A DNA stretch of 64,000 bases from Streptomyces spinosisporus (GTDB taxonomy: Bacteria; Actinomycetota; Actinomycetes; Streptomycetales; Streptomycetaceae). Location of the stretch: positions 806,001-870,000 of the forward strand of contig NZ_JALDAX010000001.1 in NCBI RefSeq assembly GCF_022698145.1. The letters are read 5' to 3'. The notes below the pieces were generated by a model. That model was not told where the DNA came from. It searched no databases and saw only the letters and a program-made list of their open reading frames with translations. Of this stretch, positions 18,429 through 26,960 are shown in pieces (position 1 is the stretch's first letter; the number at the start of each line of letters is the position of its first letter). Position numbers and translations under genes: made by a program.

Positions 18429-19349
18429 GTGCCCAGCATCGATCTCACCGGCAAGGCCGCCGTCGTCACCGGCAGCGGCCGGGGCCTCGGCCTCGCCTAC
18501 GCCCACGCCCTGGCCGCCCATGGCGCGTCCGTGGTCGTCAACGACGTCGACGAGGCGGTGGCAGGAGCGGCCGTGAAGTCCCTCACCGAGGCGGGCGGCA
18601 GGGCCGTCGCCGAGGTCGTCCCGGTCGGCACGGCCGAGGCCGCGGAGCGCCTGGTGAACCGCGCGGTGGAGGAGTTCGGACGCCTTGACATCCTGGTCAC
18701 CAACGCCGGCATCCTGCGCGACAAGGTCCTGTGGAAGATGACCGACGAGGACTTCGACGCGGTGATCACCACCCACCTCAGGGGCACGTTCACCTGCGCC
18801 CGCGCCGCCGCCGTCCGGATGCGCGAGCAGGGCGGGGGCGGCACGCTGATCCTGGTCGGCTCCCCGGCCGGGCAGCGCGGCAACTTCGGACAGACGAACT
18901 ACGCCGCCGCCAAGGCCGGCATCGCCGCCATGGCCCGCACCTGGTCGATGGAGCTGGGCCGGGCGAACATCACCGTCAACGCGATCGTGCCGGTCGCCGC
19001 GACCGCGATGACCGAGACCATCCCCGCCTTCGCCCCGTACATCGAGGCCATGCGCGGCGGCGAGCCGCTGCCGGACTTCCTGCGCAAGGGCGAGGGCTTC
19101 GGCACGCCCGAGGACTGCGCGGCCCTCGTCCCCTTCCTCGCCTCCGACGCGGCCCGCGGCATCACCGGCCAGGCCATCGGCATCGGCGGCGACAAGGTGG
19201 CACTCTGGTCGCACCCGCAGGAGATCAGGGCGGCGTACGCCGACGGCGGCTGGACCCCGGACAGCCTGGCCGACGCCTTCCCCACCTCGGTCGGCGCGGA
19301 ACTGCAGACCGTCGGCATCCCCGCCCCGAAGGCCCCGGAGGCGTCGTGA
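18429..19349 (+). CDS. Short-chain dehydrogenase/reductase (SDR), 3-hydroxyacyl-CoA dehydrogenase-like
   Basis: 306 aa from the GTG at 18429 with GGAGGG upstream. NAD(P)-binding TGSGRGLGLAYA, the NAG motif (VTNAGIL), catalytic Ser in LVGSPAGQ and YxxxK in NYAAAKAGI are all present. The long form with a C-terminal tail resembles the dehydrogenase domains of peroxisomal multifunctional enzyme type 2 (3-hydroxyacyl-CoA oxidation). First gene of a tight four-gene operon with an amidohydrolase, CoA ligase and MaoC hydratase, so a hydroxyacyl-CoA substrate fits. Confidence 0.92.
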   Translation: MPSIDLTGKAAVVTGSGRGLGLAYAHALAAHGASVVVNDVDEAVAGAAVKSLTEAGGRAVAEVVPVGTAEAAERLVNRAVEEFGRLDILVTNAGILRDKVLWKMTDEDFDAVITTHLRGTFTCARAAAVRMREQGGGGTLILVGSPAGQRGNFGQTNYAAAKAGIAAMARTWSMELGRANITVNAIVPVAATAMTETIPAFAPYIEAMRGGEPLPDFLRKGEGFGTPEDCAALVPFLASDAARGITGQAIGIGGDKVALWSHPQEIRAAYADGGWTPDSLADAFPTSVGAELQTVGIPAPKAPEAS

Positions 19350-20221
19350 ACATCGAGGAACTCACCGCGATCGACGTCCACACCCACGCGGAGGTCTCCT
19401 CCAAGGGCCACTCCTCCCTGGACGACGACCTGCACGACGCCTCCTCCGCCTACTTCAAGGTCGAGGGCAAGCGGAAGCCGACCCTGGAGGAGACGGCCGC
19501 CTACTACCGCGAGCGGAACATGGCCGCCGTGATCTTCACGGTCGACGCCGAGTCCGCGACCGGCACCGCGCCCGTCCCGAACGAGGAGGTCGCCGAGGCC
19601 GCCGCCGCCAACCCCGACGTCCTCATCCCCTTCGCCTCCGTCGACCCCTTCCGCGGCAAGGCGGGCGTCAAGCAGGCCCGCCGGCTGGTCGAGGAGTACG
19701 GGGTGAAGGGATTCAAGTTCCACCCCAGCATCCAGGGCTTCTTCCCCGACGACCGCTCGGTGGCGTACGGCCTCTACGAGGTGATCGAGGAGACCGGCAC
19801 CATCGCCCTGTTCCACACCGGCCAGACCGGGATCGGTGCCGGGGTCCCGGGCGGGGGCGGCATCCGCCTGAAGTACTCCAACCCGCTCCACGTCGACGAC
19901 GTGGCCGCCGACTTCCCGCATCTGAAGATCATCCTGGCGCACCCGTCCTTCCCCTGGCAGGACGAGGCCCTCGCCGTCGCCACGCACAAGCCGGGCGTGC
20001 ACATCGACCTGTCCGGCTGGTCGCCGAAGTACTTCCCGCCGCAGCTCGTGCAGTACGCCAACACGCTGCTCAAGGACAAGGTCCTCTTCGGCTCCGACTT
20101 CCCCGTCCTCACCCCCGACCGCTGGCTCGCCGACTTCGCGAAGCTCGGCATCAAGGACGAGGTCAGGCCGAAGATCCTCAAGGAGAACGCCGCCCGTCTG
20201 CTCGGGCTGACCACGCCGTAA
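19346..20221 (+). CDS. Amidohydrolase family 2 (metal-dependent hydrolase/decarboxylase)
   Basis: 291 aa; its GTG overlaps the SDR stop (GTGA). The TIM-barrel metal ligands are visible: HxH in DVHTHAE (His12, His14), a central histidine region FHTGQTG, a later LAHPSFPW histidine, and the terminal aspartate in FGSDFPV. Family members include gamma-resorcylate and ACMSD-type decarboxylases and C-C or ester hydrolases. With its operon partners it may remove or cleave the beta-keto product after SDR oxidation, in place of a thiolase (inference). Confidence 0.88.
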   Translation: MNIEELTAIDVHTHAEVSSKGHSSLDDDLHDASSAYFKVEGKRKPTLEETAAYYRERNMAAVIFTVDAESATGTAPVPNEEVAEAAAANPDVLIPFASVDPFRGKAGVKQARRLVEEYGVKGFKFHPSIQGFFPDDRSVAYGLYEVIEETGTIALFHTGQTGIGAGVPGGGGIRLKYSNPLHVDDVAADFPHLKIILAHPSFPWQDEALAVATHKPGVHIDLSGWSPKYFPPQLVQYANTLLKDKVLFGSDFPVLTPDRWLADFAKLGIKDEVRPKILKENAARLLGLTTP

Positions 20222-20231
20222 GGGGCCGTAG

Positions 20232-21767
20232 ATGCGCAATGAGGGACTGGGGTCGTGGCCCGCACGCCGGGCCCGCAAGACTCCGCACCGCACCGCCCTG
20301 ATCCACGGCGACACCTCGCTCACCTATGCGCAGCTGTACGACCGCGCCACCCGCCTCGCCCACGCCCTGCGCGAGCGCGGGGTGCGGCGCGGCGACCGCA
20401 TCGCCCACCTCGGCCCCAACCATCCCTCCTATCTGGAGACCCTGTTCGCGGCGGGCACGCTCGGCGCGGTCTTCGTCCCGCTCAACACCCGTCTCGCGGG
20501 ACCGGAGATCGCCTTCCAGCTCGCCGACTCAGGGGCCAGGGCCCTGGTCCACGGCGTCTCCCACGCGGAGCTCGTCGCCGGGCTGCCGGGCGACACCGAC
20601 GTCCGTTCGTACGTCCAAGTGGGCGCCGAATACGAGGAGTTGGTGGCCGGAGCCGACAGCGAGCCGATCGACGAACCGGTCACCCCCGACGACACCTGCA
20701 TCATCATGTACACCTCGGGGACCACCGGCCGTCCCAAGGGCGCGATGCTCACCCACGCCAATCTCACCTGGAACGCCGTCAACGTCCTCGTCGACACCGA
20801 CCTGATCGCCGACGAACGCGCCCTGGTCTCCGCGCCGTTGTTCCACACCGCGGGCCTGAACATGCTGACGCTGCCGGTGCTGCTGAAGGGCGGAACCTGC
20901 GTCCTGGTGGAGTCCTTCGACCCGGCCGCCACCCTCGACCTGATCGAACAGCACCGGATCACCTTCATGTTCGGGGTGCCGACGATGTTCGAGCAGGTGG
21001 CCCGGCATCCGCGCTGGCCGGACGCGGACCTGTCGTCGCTGCGCATCCTCACCTGCGGCGGCTCACCCGTGCCGACGCCCCTGATCGCCGCCTACCAGGA
21101 GCGCGGCCTGACCTTCCTCCAGGGCTACGGCATGACGGAGGCCTCGCCCGGCACGCTGTTCCTGGACGCGGAACACGCGGTCACCAAGGCGGGTTCGGCG
21201 GGCGTGCCGCACTTCTTCAGCGACGTCCGTGTCGTACGGCCGGACTTCACACCCGTCGACACCGGTGAGACCGGCGAGGTCGTCGTCCGGGGACCGCACG
21301 TCATGCCCGGCTACTGGGGACTGCCCGAGGAGACGGCCGCCGTCCTCGTCGACGGCTGGTTCCGCAGCGGGGACGCGGCCCGGGTCGACGAGGACGGATA
21401 CGTCCACATCGTCGACCGCATCAAGGACATGATCATCTCCGGTGGCGAGAACATCTACCCCGCCGAGATCGAGGACCTGCTGCTCGCCCACCCCGACATC
21501 GTCGAGTGCGCGGTCATCGGCGTGCCCGACGACAAGTGGGGCGAAGTGCCGCGCGCGGTCGTGGTGCCCCGCGAGGGTGTTCCGCTCGACCCCGACGAGG
21601 TACTGGCCTCCCTCTCCGGCCGCCTCGCCAAGTACAAGATCCCGAAGTCGCTGGTGCTCGCGGACGCACTCCCGCGCACCGCCTCCGGGAAGCTCCTCAA
21701 GTCCCGTGTGCGCCAGCACTACGGCAACCGACCGCCCCTCAAGGAACAAGGAACAGGCCCCTCATGA
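20232..21767 (+). CDS. Acyl-CoA synthetase / AMP-dependent ligase
   Basis: 511 aa. It has the AMP-binding P-loop MYTSGTTGRPKG, the GYGMTEAS adenine motif, the hinge region DGWFRSGDAARVDEDGYVHIVDRIKDMI, and the catalytic lysine context PRTASGKLLKSRV. It should activate a carboxylic acid to its CoA thioester via an acyl-AMP. Size and motifs match medium-chain or cinnamate/ferulate-type CoA ligases; the acid is not identifiable. It starts 10 nt after the amidohydrolase gene and overlaps the MaoC start by 4 nt. Confidence 0.95.
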   Translation: MRNEGLGSWPARRARKTPHRTALIHGDTSLTYAQLYDRATRLAHALRERGVRRGDRIAHLGPNHPSYLETLFAAGTLGAVFVPLNTRLAGPEIAFQLADSGARALVHGVSHAELVAGLPGDTDVRSYVQVGAEYEELVAGADSEPIDEPVTPDDTCIIMYTSGTTGRPKGAMLTHANLTWNAVNVLVDTDLIADERALVSAPLFHTAGLNMLTLPVLLKGGTCVLVESFDPAATLDLIEQHRITFMFGVPTMFEQVARHPRWPDADLSSLRILTCGGSPVPTPLIAAYQERGLTFLQGYGMTEASPGTLFLDAEHAVTKAGSAGVPHFFSDVRVVRPDFTPVDTGETGEVVVRGPHVMPGYWGLPEETAAVLVDGWFRSGDAARVDEDGYVHIVDRIKDMIISGGENIYPAEIEDLLLAHPDIVECAVIGVPDDKWGEVPRAVVVPREGVPLDPDEVLASLSGRLAKYKIPKSLVLADALPRTASGKLLKSRVRQHYGNRPPLKEQGTGPS

Positions 21768-22219
21768 GCGTCACCGTCAACGGCATCGACGAACTGAAGA
21801 AGCTCGCCGGCAGCGAACTCGGCACCAGCGCATGGATCGACGTCACCCAGGAGCGCATCAACACCTTCGCCGACGCCACCGGCGACCACCAGTGGATCCA
21901 CGTGGACCCCGAGCGCGCCGCCGACGGCCCCTTCGGCGCGCCGATCGCCCACGGCTGTCTGACCCTCTCCCTCTTCATCCCGCTCTTCACCGAACTCCTC
22001 GACGTCCAGGGCGTCACCACGAAGGTCAACTACGGCCTGAACAAGGTCCGTTTCCCCGCCCCGGTGAAGGCCGGCTCCCGGATCCGCCTCGTCGGCAGGC
22101 TCGCCGAGGTCGAGGACGTGCCCGGCGGTGTCCAGATCACCGTCGACGGAACGATCGAGATCGAGGGCGGCACCAAACCGGCCGCGGTCCTGCAGAGCCT
22201 GTCCCGCTTCTACGCCTGA
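21764..22219 (+). CDS. MaoC-family (R)-specific enoyl-CoA hydratase
   Basis: 151 aa, single hotdog fold. The hydratase motif ADATGDHQWIHVDPERA contains the catalytic Asp/His pair, followed by GPFGAPIAHGCLTLSL. It would hydrate a trans-2-enoyl-CoA to the 3-hydroxyacyl-CoA that the operon's SDR can oxidise. The ATG overlaps the ligase stop (ATGA). Its 3' end overlaps the convergent secreted-protein gene by 10 nt, so no room exists for a terminator between them. Confidence 0.93.
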   Translation: MSVTVNGIDELKKLAGSELGTSAWIDVTQERINTFADATGDHQWIHVDPERAADGPFGAPIAHGCLTLSLFIPLFTELLDVQGVTTKVNYGLNKVRFPAPVKAGSRIRLVGRLAEVEDVPGGVQITVDGTIEIEGGTKPAAVLQSLSRFYA

Positions 22220-23055
22220 CGGTAGGAGTAGACGGTCGTCGCCAGCGCGCACACCCCCGGCGGGATGACCTCCGCCCGCAGGGTGCCGCTGTTCACGTCG
22301 TAGTCGACGCCCTCCGCCTCGAAGGTGCCGCCCGTGCAGATGCTGCGCTGCGGCAGGCCGAACAGGCTGGTCACCGCGCCGGTGACGGGCTGCCCGTCGA
22401 GCTTGTGCGGCAGGTCGACCTGGAGGAGCGGGCGGCTGACGGGGAAGAGCGTGCCGCTCGCGTCGTCCGAGGCGCACACCAGGCGTGTGTCGGTCACGAA
22501 GTCGCAGCCCTGGATGTTACGCACCGGCTTGTCCAGGGTGATCTGCCACGCCTCCTCGAGGTCACCGCCCTTGGACGGCGTGGACGGGTTGAGCAGCGGA
22601 GCGGGGAAGACCTGGAGCCGGTTCTGGTCGCCCCACTCGCCCGACACCATCCACTGCCCGTCGGGCGAGACGGTGGCGAAGGAGTTGTTGACCTTCTCGC
22701 CCGGGTTGAGCCGGTGGACGTACTCGTAACGCTGCCCGGCCGGTGTGGTGACCGCGTACATCTTCGACGTGGCCGTGTCGGCGCCCTGATAGGCGTCGAA
22801 GGTGTAGCCGCGCGCGACGTCCGGGTCGCCGACGTGGTTCCAGCCCTTGATTCTCAAATCCAGCGGAATGTCCGCGAGGCCGCGGTACAGCAACGAGCCG
22901 TCCGCGCGGCTCGCCAGGCCCTGCCCGCCGCCCAGACTGTCCGTGTACGACGTACCGGTCTGCACCCAGTGCGGTTCACCGGACGCGAGGGCGCTCGGCG
23001 CACCGAGGGCGAGAGCACCGGCCAGAGCGGACAGCAGAACGAGATGACGCTTCAT
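22210..23055 (-). CDS. Secreted protein of unknown function
   Basis: 281 aa from the ATG at 23055 (MKRHLVLLSALAGALALGAPSALASG), a clear Sec signal peptide of about 25 residues. The mature part has repeating short strands such as SFATVSPDGQWMVSGEWGDQNRLQVFP and DFVTDTRLVCASDDASG, suggesting a beta-propeller-like exported protein; four cysteines could form disulfides. I recognise no catalytic motif. A perfect 40-bp palindrome lies 66 nt upstream of its start. Confidence 0.85.
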   Translation of the reverse strand: MKRHLVLLSALAGALALGAPSALASGEPHWVQTGTSYTDSLGGGQGLASRADGSLLYRGLADIPLDLRIKGWNHVGDPDVARGYTFDAYQGADTATSKMYAVTTPAGQRYEYVHRLNPGEKVNNSFATVSPDGQWMVSGEWGDQNRLQVFPAPLLNPSTPSKGGDLEEAWQITLDKPVRNIQGCDFVTDTRLVCASDDASGTLFPVSRPLLQVDLPHKLDGQPVTGAVTSLFGLPQRSICTGGTFEAEGVDYDVNSGTLRAEVIPPGVCALATTVYSYRQA

Positions 23056-23120
23056 CAGGCACCTGCCACGTCTATGGAGATGGGGTTGGCATCGAACCAC
23101 GTATCGGCCTGCGGGTCACC

Positions 23121-23160
23121 GTGCGGTGTCACATGTGACATGTCACATGTGACACCGCAC
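23121..23160. promoter_or_regulatory. Perfect 40-bp palindrome (candidate operator or terminator)
   Basis: All 20 base pairs match with no central loop. It starts GTGCGGTGTCAC and contains GTCACATGTGAC twice, plus overlapping ATGTGACAT (23133-23141) and ATGTCACAT (23140-23148). It lies between the GH2 stop and the start of the secreted-protein gene, both on the minus strand. It could be the terminator of the GH2 operon, or an operator with several half-sites for the next gene. The inner part is far more A/T-rich than the surrounding DNA. Confidence 0.8.
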
Positions 23161-23166
23161 GGGATG

Positions 23167-23192
23167 GCCGCCGGTTCACGCCGCCGGTTCAC
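23167..23192. repeat. 13-bp tandem duplication spanning the GH2 stop codon
   Basis: GCCGCCGGTTCAC is present twice head to tail (23167-23179 and 23180-23192). On the minus strand the first copy read contains the GH2 TGA, so the duplication adds a second copy just after the gene. It is probably slippage-derived. Confidence 0.75.
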
Positions 23193-26113
23193 AGAACGCG
23201 CAACGTCCAGCTCCAGCGATGGACCCCCGCAGGGATGCGGTACGGCAGCGAGGTGTCCGGACCGCACGACGCCGTCCCCAACCCCCGGTGCACCGCGTCG
23301 AGATGGACCACGCAGCCGGGGCGCGGTACCAGTTCGTCGTGGTGTGCGGCCGCGGTCAGGTCCTCGGCGCGGAACCGGGTCACCGAGACCTGCCGGGGCT
23401 CGTCCAGCTCGACCGTGAGACCGGTCGCGTCCGGCGCGGACAGGGTGAAGCGCCGCACACCGTGCCGGCCGCCGCTCTCCTGCGGCCGTAGATAGGGGGT
23501 GAACAACTCGTCGACGGGCAGGGCGTGATGGCCGACGGGCGCGCCCGCGCTCCGGTCGGGATACGACTCCCACGGCCCCTGCCCGAACCACTCCAGCAGG
23601 TCCGGGCCCGGCACCGTCTCGAAGACCGTGCCGACCCGCGCCACGTCGTGGAAATCCTCCGGCAGCTCGGCCTCCTCGTCGACGCGGATGCCGCCCTCGA
23701 CCGGGGTGAACGTCTGCCGGTGCCGTACGACGCCGGCCGCGCCCGCGTACTGCGCGTCCACGGTCGTACGGCCGCCGTCCTGCCGTACCGCCACGACCTT
23801 GCGCACGAGCGTGTCGAGGCCCCAGTCACGCCAGCGCGCAGCGATGCCGCCGAGTTCGTCGTTGTCGGTGGGCGCCCGCCACAGCGAGAGCGTGGGCGCG
23901 GCCGTCAGCAGCGGATGGACCAGCAGGCCGTCGTCGTCGACCCGCACCACGCCGTCCACGGGGACGTCCCAGGAGACGGAGGGCCCGCGCAGCCGCACCT
24001 GCGGCACGCACACCTCGGTGCCGCGAGGCGCCCAGGGCTGGTCCTCGGCCACCCTCACCCGCAGCGTCAGCCAGGTCTCGCCGCCGGTGCGCGGCACCTC
24101 GAAGGGCAGCGGCACCGCCGCCGTCTCGCCGGGCCTGAGGTCGGGCAGTTCGGCCGGGGCGGTCAGGACGCGGCCGTCGGCGAGGGACAGCTCCCACTCG
24201 CCGGCCAGCCAGTCGAGGCCGCGGAAGTGCTGGTGGTTGCCGAGCACGATGCCCTCGTGGCGGTGGCACTCGATGCGGACCGGCGCCGCGATCTCACGGT
24301 GCTCGTACAGCACCGGCTTCGGGGTGCGGTCGGGAAAGACCACTCCGTCGGCGATGAACGCCCCGTCGTGGATCGTCTCGCCGAAGTCGCCGCCGTAGGC
24401 CCAGCGGTGGCCGGGCGCGGTGACACCGTTGCCGTACAGCCCGGCGCCCGCGCGACCGGCGGGTCTGCCGTCGCTCACGCGCTGCAGGATCCCGTGGTCC
24501 CGGAACTCCCAGATGAACCCGCCCTGAAGACCCGGCGTGGACTCGACGGCCGCCCAGTGGTCCGCCAGCGTGCCGTTGCTGTTGCCCATGGCGTGGGAGT
24601 ACTCGCACTGGATCAGGGGCCGGGTCTGCCGTCCCGACAGGGCGTGCGCGACGCAGTCCTCGATCGGCGCGTACATCGGGCAGGCGATGTCGGAGGCGTC
24701 GTCGGTCGCCGCCCAGTCGAGCTTCGCGGCCCCCTCGTACTGGACGGGTCGCGTCGGGTCGTGCCGGCGCACCCAGCCCGCGGCCGCGTCGTGGTGGGCG
24801 CCGTAGTCGGACTCGTTGCCCAGCGACCAGATGACGACCGAGGGGTGGTTCCTGTCCCGCAGCACCATGCGCGAGACCCGGTCCACGAAGGCGTTCAGGT
24901 AGCGCGGGTCGTCGGCGATCTCGTGCGCGTGGTCGTGGGACTCGATGTCCGCCTCGTCGACGACGTAGAGGCCGAGTTCGTCGGCGAGGTCGTACAGCGC
25001 CGGGTCGTTCGGGTAGTGCGCGGTGCGGATCGCGTTGAAGCCGAACCGCTTGAGCAGGACCAGGTCCGCGCGCATGTCCTCGTACGACACCGTGCGGCCG
25101 GTCAGCGGGTGGAAGTCGTGCCGGTTGACGCCCCGGACGAACACGCGCTCGCCGTTGAGCAGCAGGTCGCGTCCCACGATCTCGACGTCGCGGAAGCCGA
25201 CGCGGTGGCGGGAGGTGTCGGCGACCGTCCCGTCGGGGCGGTGCAGGCGGACGGTGAGGTCGTACAGCTCGGGTGTCTCGGCGCTCCAGGTGCGCACCTC
25301 GGGGACGGTCGTGCGGATGCGGGCCTCGCCGAGGAAGTCGGAGACCCGCTCGTCCTCGGCGTTGACCCGGTCGAACTCCCGGTCCTGCGTGAGGAGTTCG
25401 CCCTCCAGCTCGGCGCTGACGCACCACCCGTCCGGCAGCGCCCCGCGTGCGTCGCGCACCCGGCAGTCGATGCGCAGCCCGCCGTCCCGGCCCGCCCGTA
25501 CGTCCACGTCGGCGAGGTGCAGCGGGTCGGTGGCGTACAGCAGCACCGGGCGGGTGAGCCCCGCGTGCCACCACTGGTCCTGGTCCTCGATGTGCGAGGC
25601 GTCGGACCACTTCACGACCGTCAGCCTGAGCACCGACCGCTCACCGGCGCGCACCACACTGGACAGGTCGAACTCGGCGGCCAGATGCGAGTCCTTGGAG
25701 ATCCCGACCGGCCGCCCGTCCACGTGCACGAGGAGCACGCTCTCGGCGGCGCCGACCTGGAGCACGATCCGGCGCCCCGACCAGTCGGCAGGGATGTCCA
25801 CCTCGCGCTCGTACACACCCGTCGGGTTGGCGGCGGGGGAGCGGGGCGGGAACTCGGCGAACGGCATGCGGACGTTGGTGTACTGCGGCGGGTCGTCGGC
25901 GCCGGCGCTCTGCATGGTCCAGGCGCCCGGCACGTACGCGGACGACCAGACACCGCCGACCGGCGCGTCCGGAACGGGCAGCAGCTGGAACCTCCAGTCG
26001 CCGTCCAGGGAGAGTGCTCCCGCGCGCCGGTCGACGGCGTTCATCGCGAGCCGCCCCCAGGAGGTCACCTCCGGTGCCTCCCAGGGACGGAGCGCGAGCA
26101 GGGGGTCCGTCAA
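23189..26113 (-). CDS. Beta-galactosidase, glycoside hydrolase family 2
   Basis: 974 aa, LacZ-like length. Domain order: sugar-binding jelly roll (about 20-200), Ig-like domain, TIM barrel and C-terminal beta-galactosidase small-chain domains. The acid/base motif is GNESDYG and the nucleophile is in QCEYSHAMGNS. There is no signal peptide, so it should work on imported oligosaccharides. The start is a TTG at 26113 that overlaps the permease stop (TTGA) and has AAGGGAG 7 nt upstream; a longer reading would run through the permease gene. It is the last gene of the importer operon. Confidence 0.93.
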   Translation of the reverse strand: MTDPLLALRPWEAPEVTSWGRLAMNAVDRRAGALSLDGDWRFQLLPVPDAPVGGVWSSAYVPGAWTMQSAGADDPPQYTNVRMPFAEFPPRSPAANPTGVYEREVDIPADWSGRRIVLQVGAAESVLLVHVDGRPVGISKDSHLAAEFDLSSVVRAGERSVLRLTVVKWSDASHIEDQDQWWHAGLTRPVLLYATDPLHLADVDVRAGRDGGLRIDCRVRDARGALPDGWCVSAELEGELLTQDREFDRVNAEDERVSDFLGEARIRTTVPEVRTWSAETPELYDLTVRLHRPDGTVADTSRHRVGFRDVEIVGRDLLLNGERVFVRGVNRHDFHPLTGRTVSYEDMRADLVLLKRFGFNAIRTAHYPNDPALYDLADELGLYVVDEADIESHDHAHEIADDPRYLNAFVDRVSRMVLRDRNHPSVVIWSLGNESDYGAHHDAAAGWVRRHDPTRPVQYEGAAKLDWAATDDASDIACPMYAPIEDCVAHALSGRQTRPLIQCEYSHAMGNSNGTLADHWAAVESTPGLQGGFIWEFRDHGILQRVSDGRPAGRAGAGLYGNGVTAPGHRWAYGGDFGETIHDGAFIADGVVFPDRTPKPVLYEHREIAAPVRIECHRHEGIVLGNHQHFRGLDWLAGEWELSLADGRVLTAPAELPDLRPGETAAVPLPFEVPRTGGETWLTLRVRVAEDQPWAPRGTEVCVPQVRLRGPSVSWDVPVDGVVRVDDDGLLVHPLLTAAPTLSLWRAPTDNDELGGIAARWRDWGLDTLVRKVVAVRQDGGRTTVDAQYAGAAGVVRHRQTFTPVEGGIRVDEEAELPEDFHDVARVGTVFETVPGPDLLEWFGQGPWESYPDRSAGAPVGHHALPVDELFTPYLRPQESGGRHGVRRFTLSAPDATGLTVELDEPRQVSVTRFRAEDLTAAAHHDELVPRPGCVVHLDAVHRGLGTASCGPDTSLPYRIPAGVHRWSWTLRVL

Positions 26114-26946
26114 CGGATGGCTCCCTTGCCGAGGTCGCCGATGATCTGCTTGGCGCCGATCGCGAAGACGATCAGCAGCGGGACGAGGGCGAGCAGCGCG
26201 CCGGTCATGACCATTCCGTAGTCGGTGGTGCCGTGGGTGCCGTTGAGCTGGGAGAGCGCGACCTGGAGGGTCACGTTGTCCGGGTTGGTGAGGGAGATCA
26301 GGGGCCAGGCGTAGTCGTTCCACTGGCCCATGAAGGTGAAGATGCCGAGGAAGGCCAGGCCCGGCCGGACCACCGGCAGGGCCACATGCCAGTACTGGCG
26401 CAGGAAGTGCGCCCCGTCGATCCGGGACGCGTCCAGCAGTTCGTCGTGGATGGCGCTGCGCATGTACTGGCGCATCCAGAAGATGCCGAAGGCGTTGGCC
26501 GCCGCGGGCACGATCAGCGCCGTCATCGAGCCGATCCAGCCGATCTTCGCCATCATCACGAACTGCGGGATGATCGCCAGCTGCGTCGGCACCATGAAGA
26601 TCAGCATCAGCAGCCCGAACAGCAGCCTGCGGCCCGGGAACCGGAACTTGGCGAAGACGAACGCGGCCAGCGAGTCGAAGAGCAGGACCAGGAAGGTCAC
26701 CGAGCCTGCCACCAGCAGCGAGTTGAGCATCGAGCCGAAGAAGTCGATGTTGTCGAAGAGGCTGCGGACGTTCTCGGCGAAGTGCGAGCCGGGCAGCAGC
26801 TTCGGCGGGTAGGAGAAGATCTCGCTCGACGTGTGGGTCGACATGATGACGGCCCAGTAGAACGGGAAGGCCGACAACAGCAGTCCGGCGACGAGCACGG
26901 CGTGCAGGGCGATGCCCCGCCCGCGGGTTCCCTTGATGGATGCCAT
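26110..26946 (-). CDS. Carbohydrate ABC transporter permease, MalG-type
   Basis: 278 aa, six predicted membrane segments. The EAA-loop that contacts the ATPase reads DASRIDGAHFLRQYWHVALPVVRPGL. It belongs to the CUT1 class of sugar importers with the upstream permease and binding protein. No ATPase is encoded in the cluster; in Streptomyces such importers commonly share the MsiK ATPase encoded elsewhere (established knowledge). The start lies 14 nt after the previous permease stop, and the stop overlaps the GH2 start. Confidence 0.95.
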   Translation of the reverse strand: MASIKGTRGRGIALHAVLVAGLLLSAFPFYWAVIMSTHTSSEIFSYPPKLLPGSHFAENVRSLFDNIDFFGSMLNSLLVAGSVTFLVLLFDSLAAFVFAKFRFPGRRLLFGLLMLIFMVPTQLAIIPQFVMMAKIGWIGSMTALIVPAAANAFGIFWMRQYMRSAIHDELLDASRIDGAHFLRQYWHVALPVVRPGLAFLGIFTFMGQWNDYAWPLISLTNPDNVTLQVALSQLNGTHGTTDYGMVMTGALLALVPLLIVFAIGAKQIIGDLGKGAIR

Positions 26947-26960
26947 GGCGTTCAGGCCTC

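Noticed and set aside
22210..22219. Possible frameshift where the MaoC gene and the secreted-protein gene overlap
   Set aside because: Both proteins end at natural family-like termini; a 10-nt convergent overlap is sufficient explanation.
23056..23188. tRNA or other structured RNA in the palindrome region
   Set aside because: The symmetry is a single perfect palindrome with no cloverleaf or anticodon arm.
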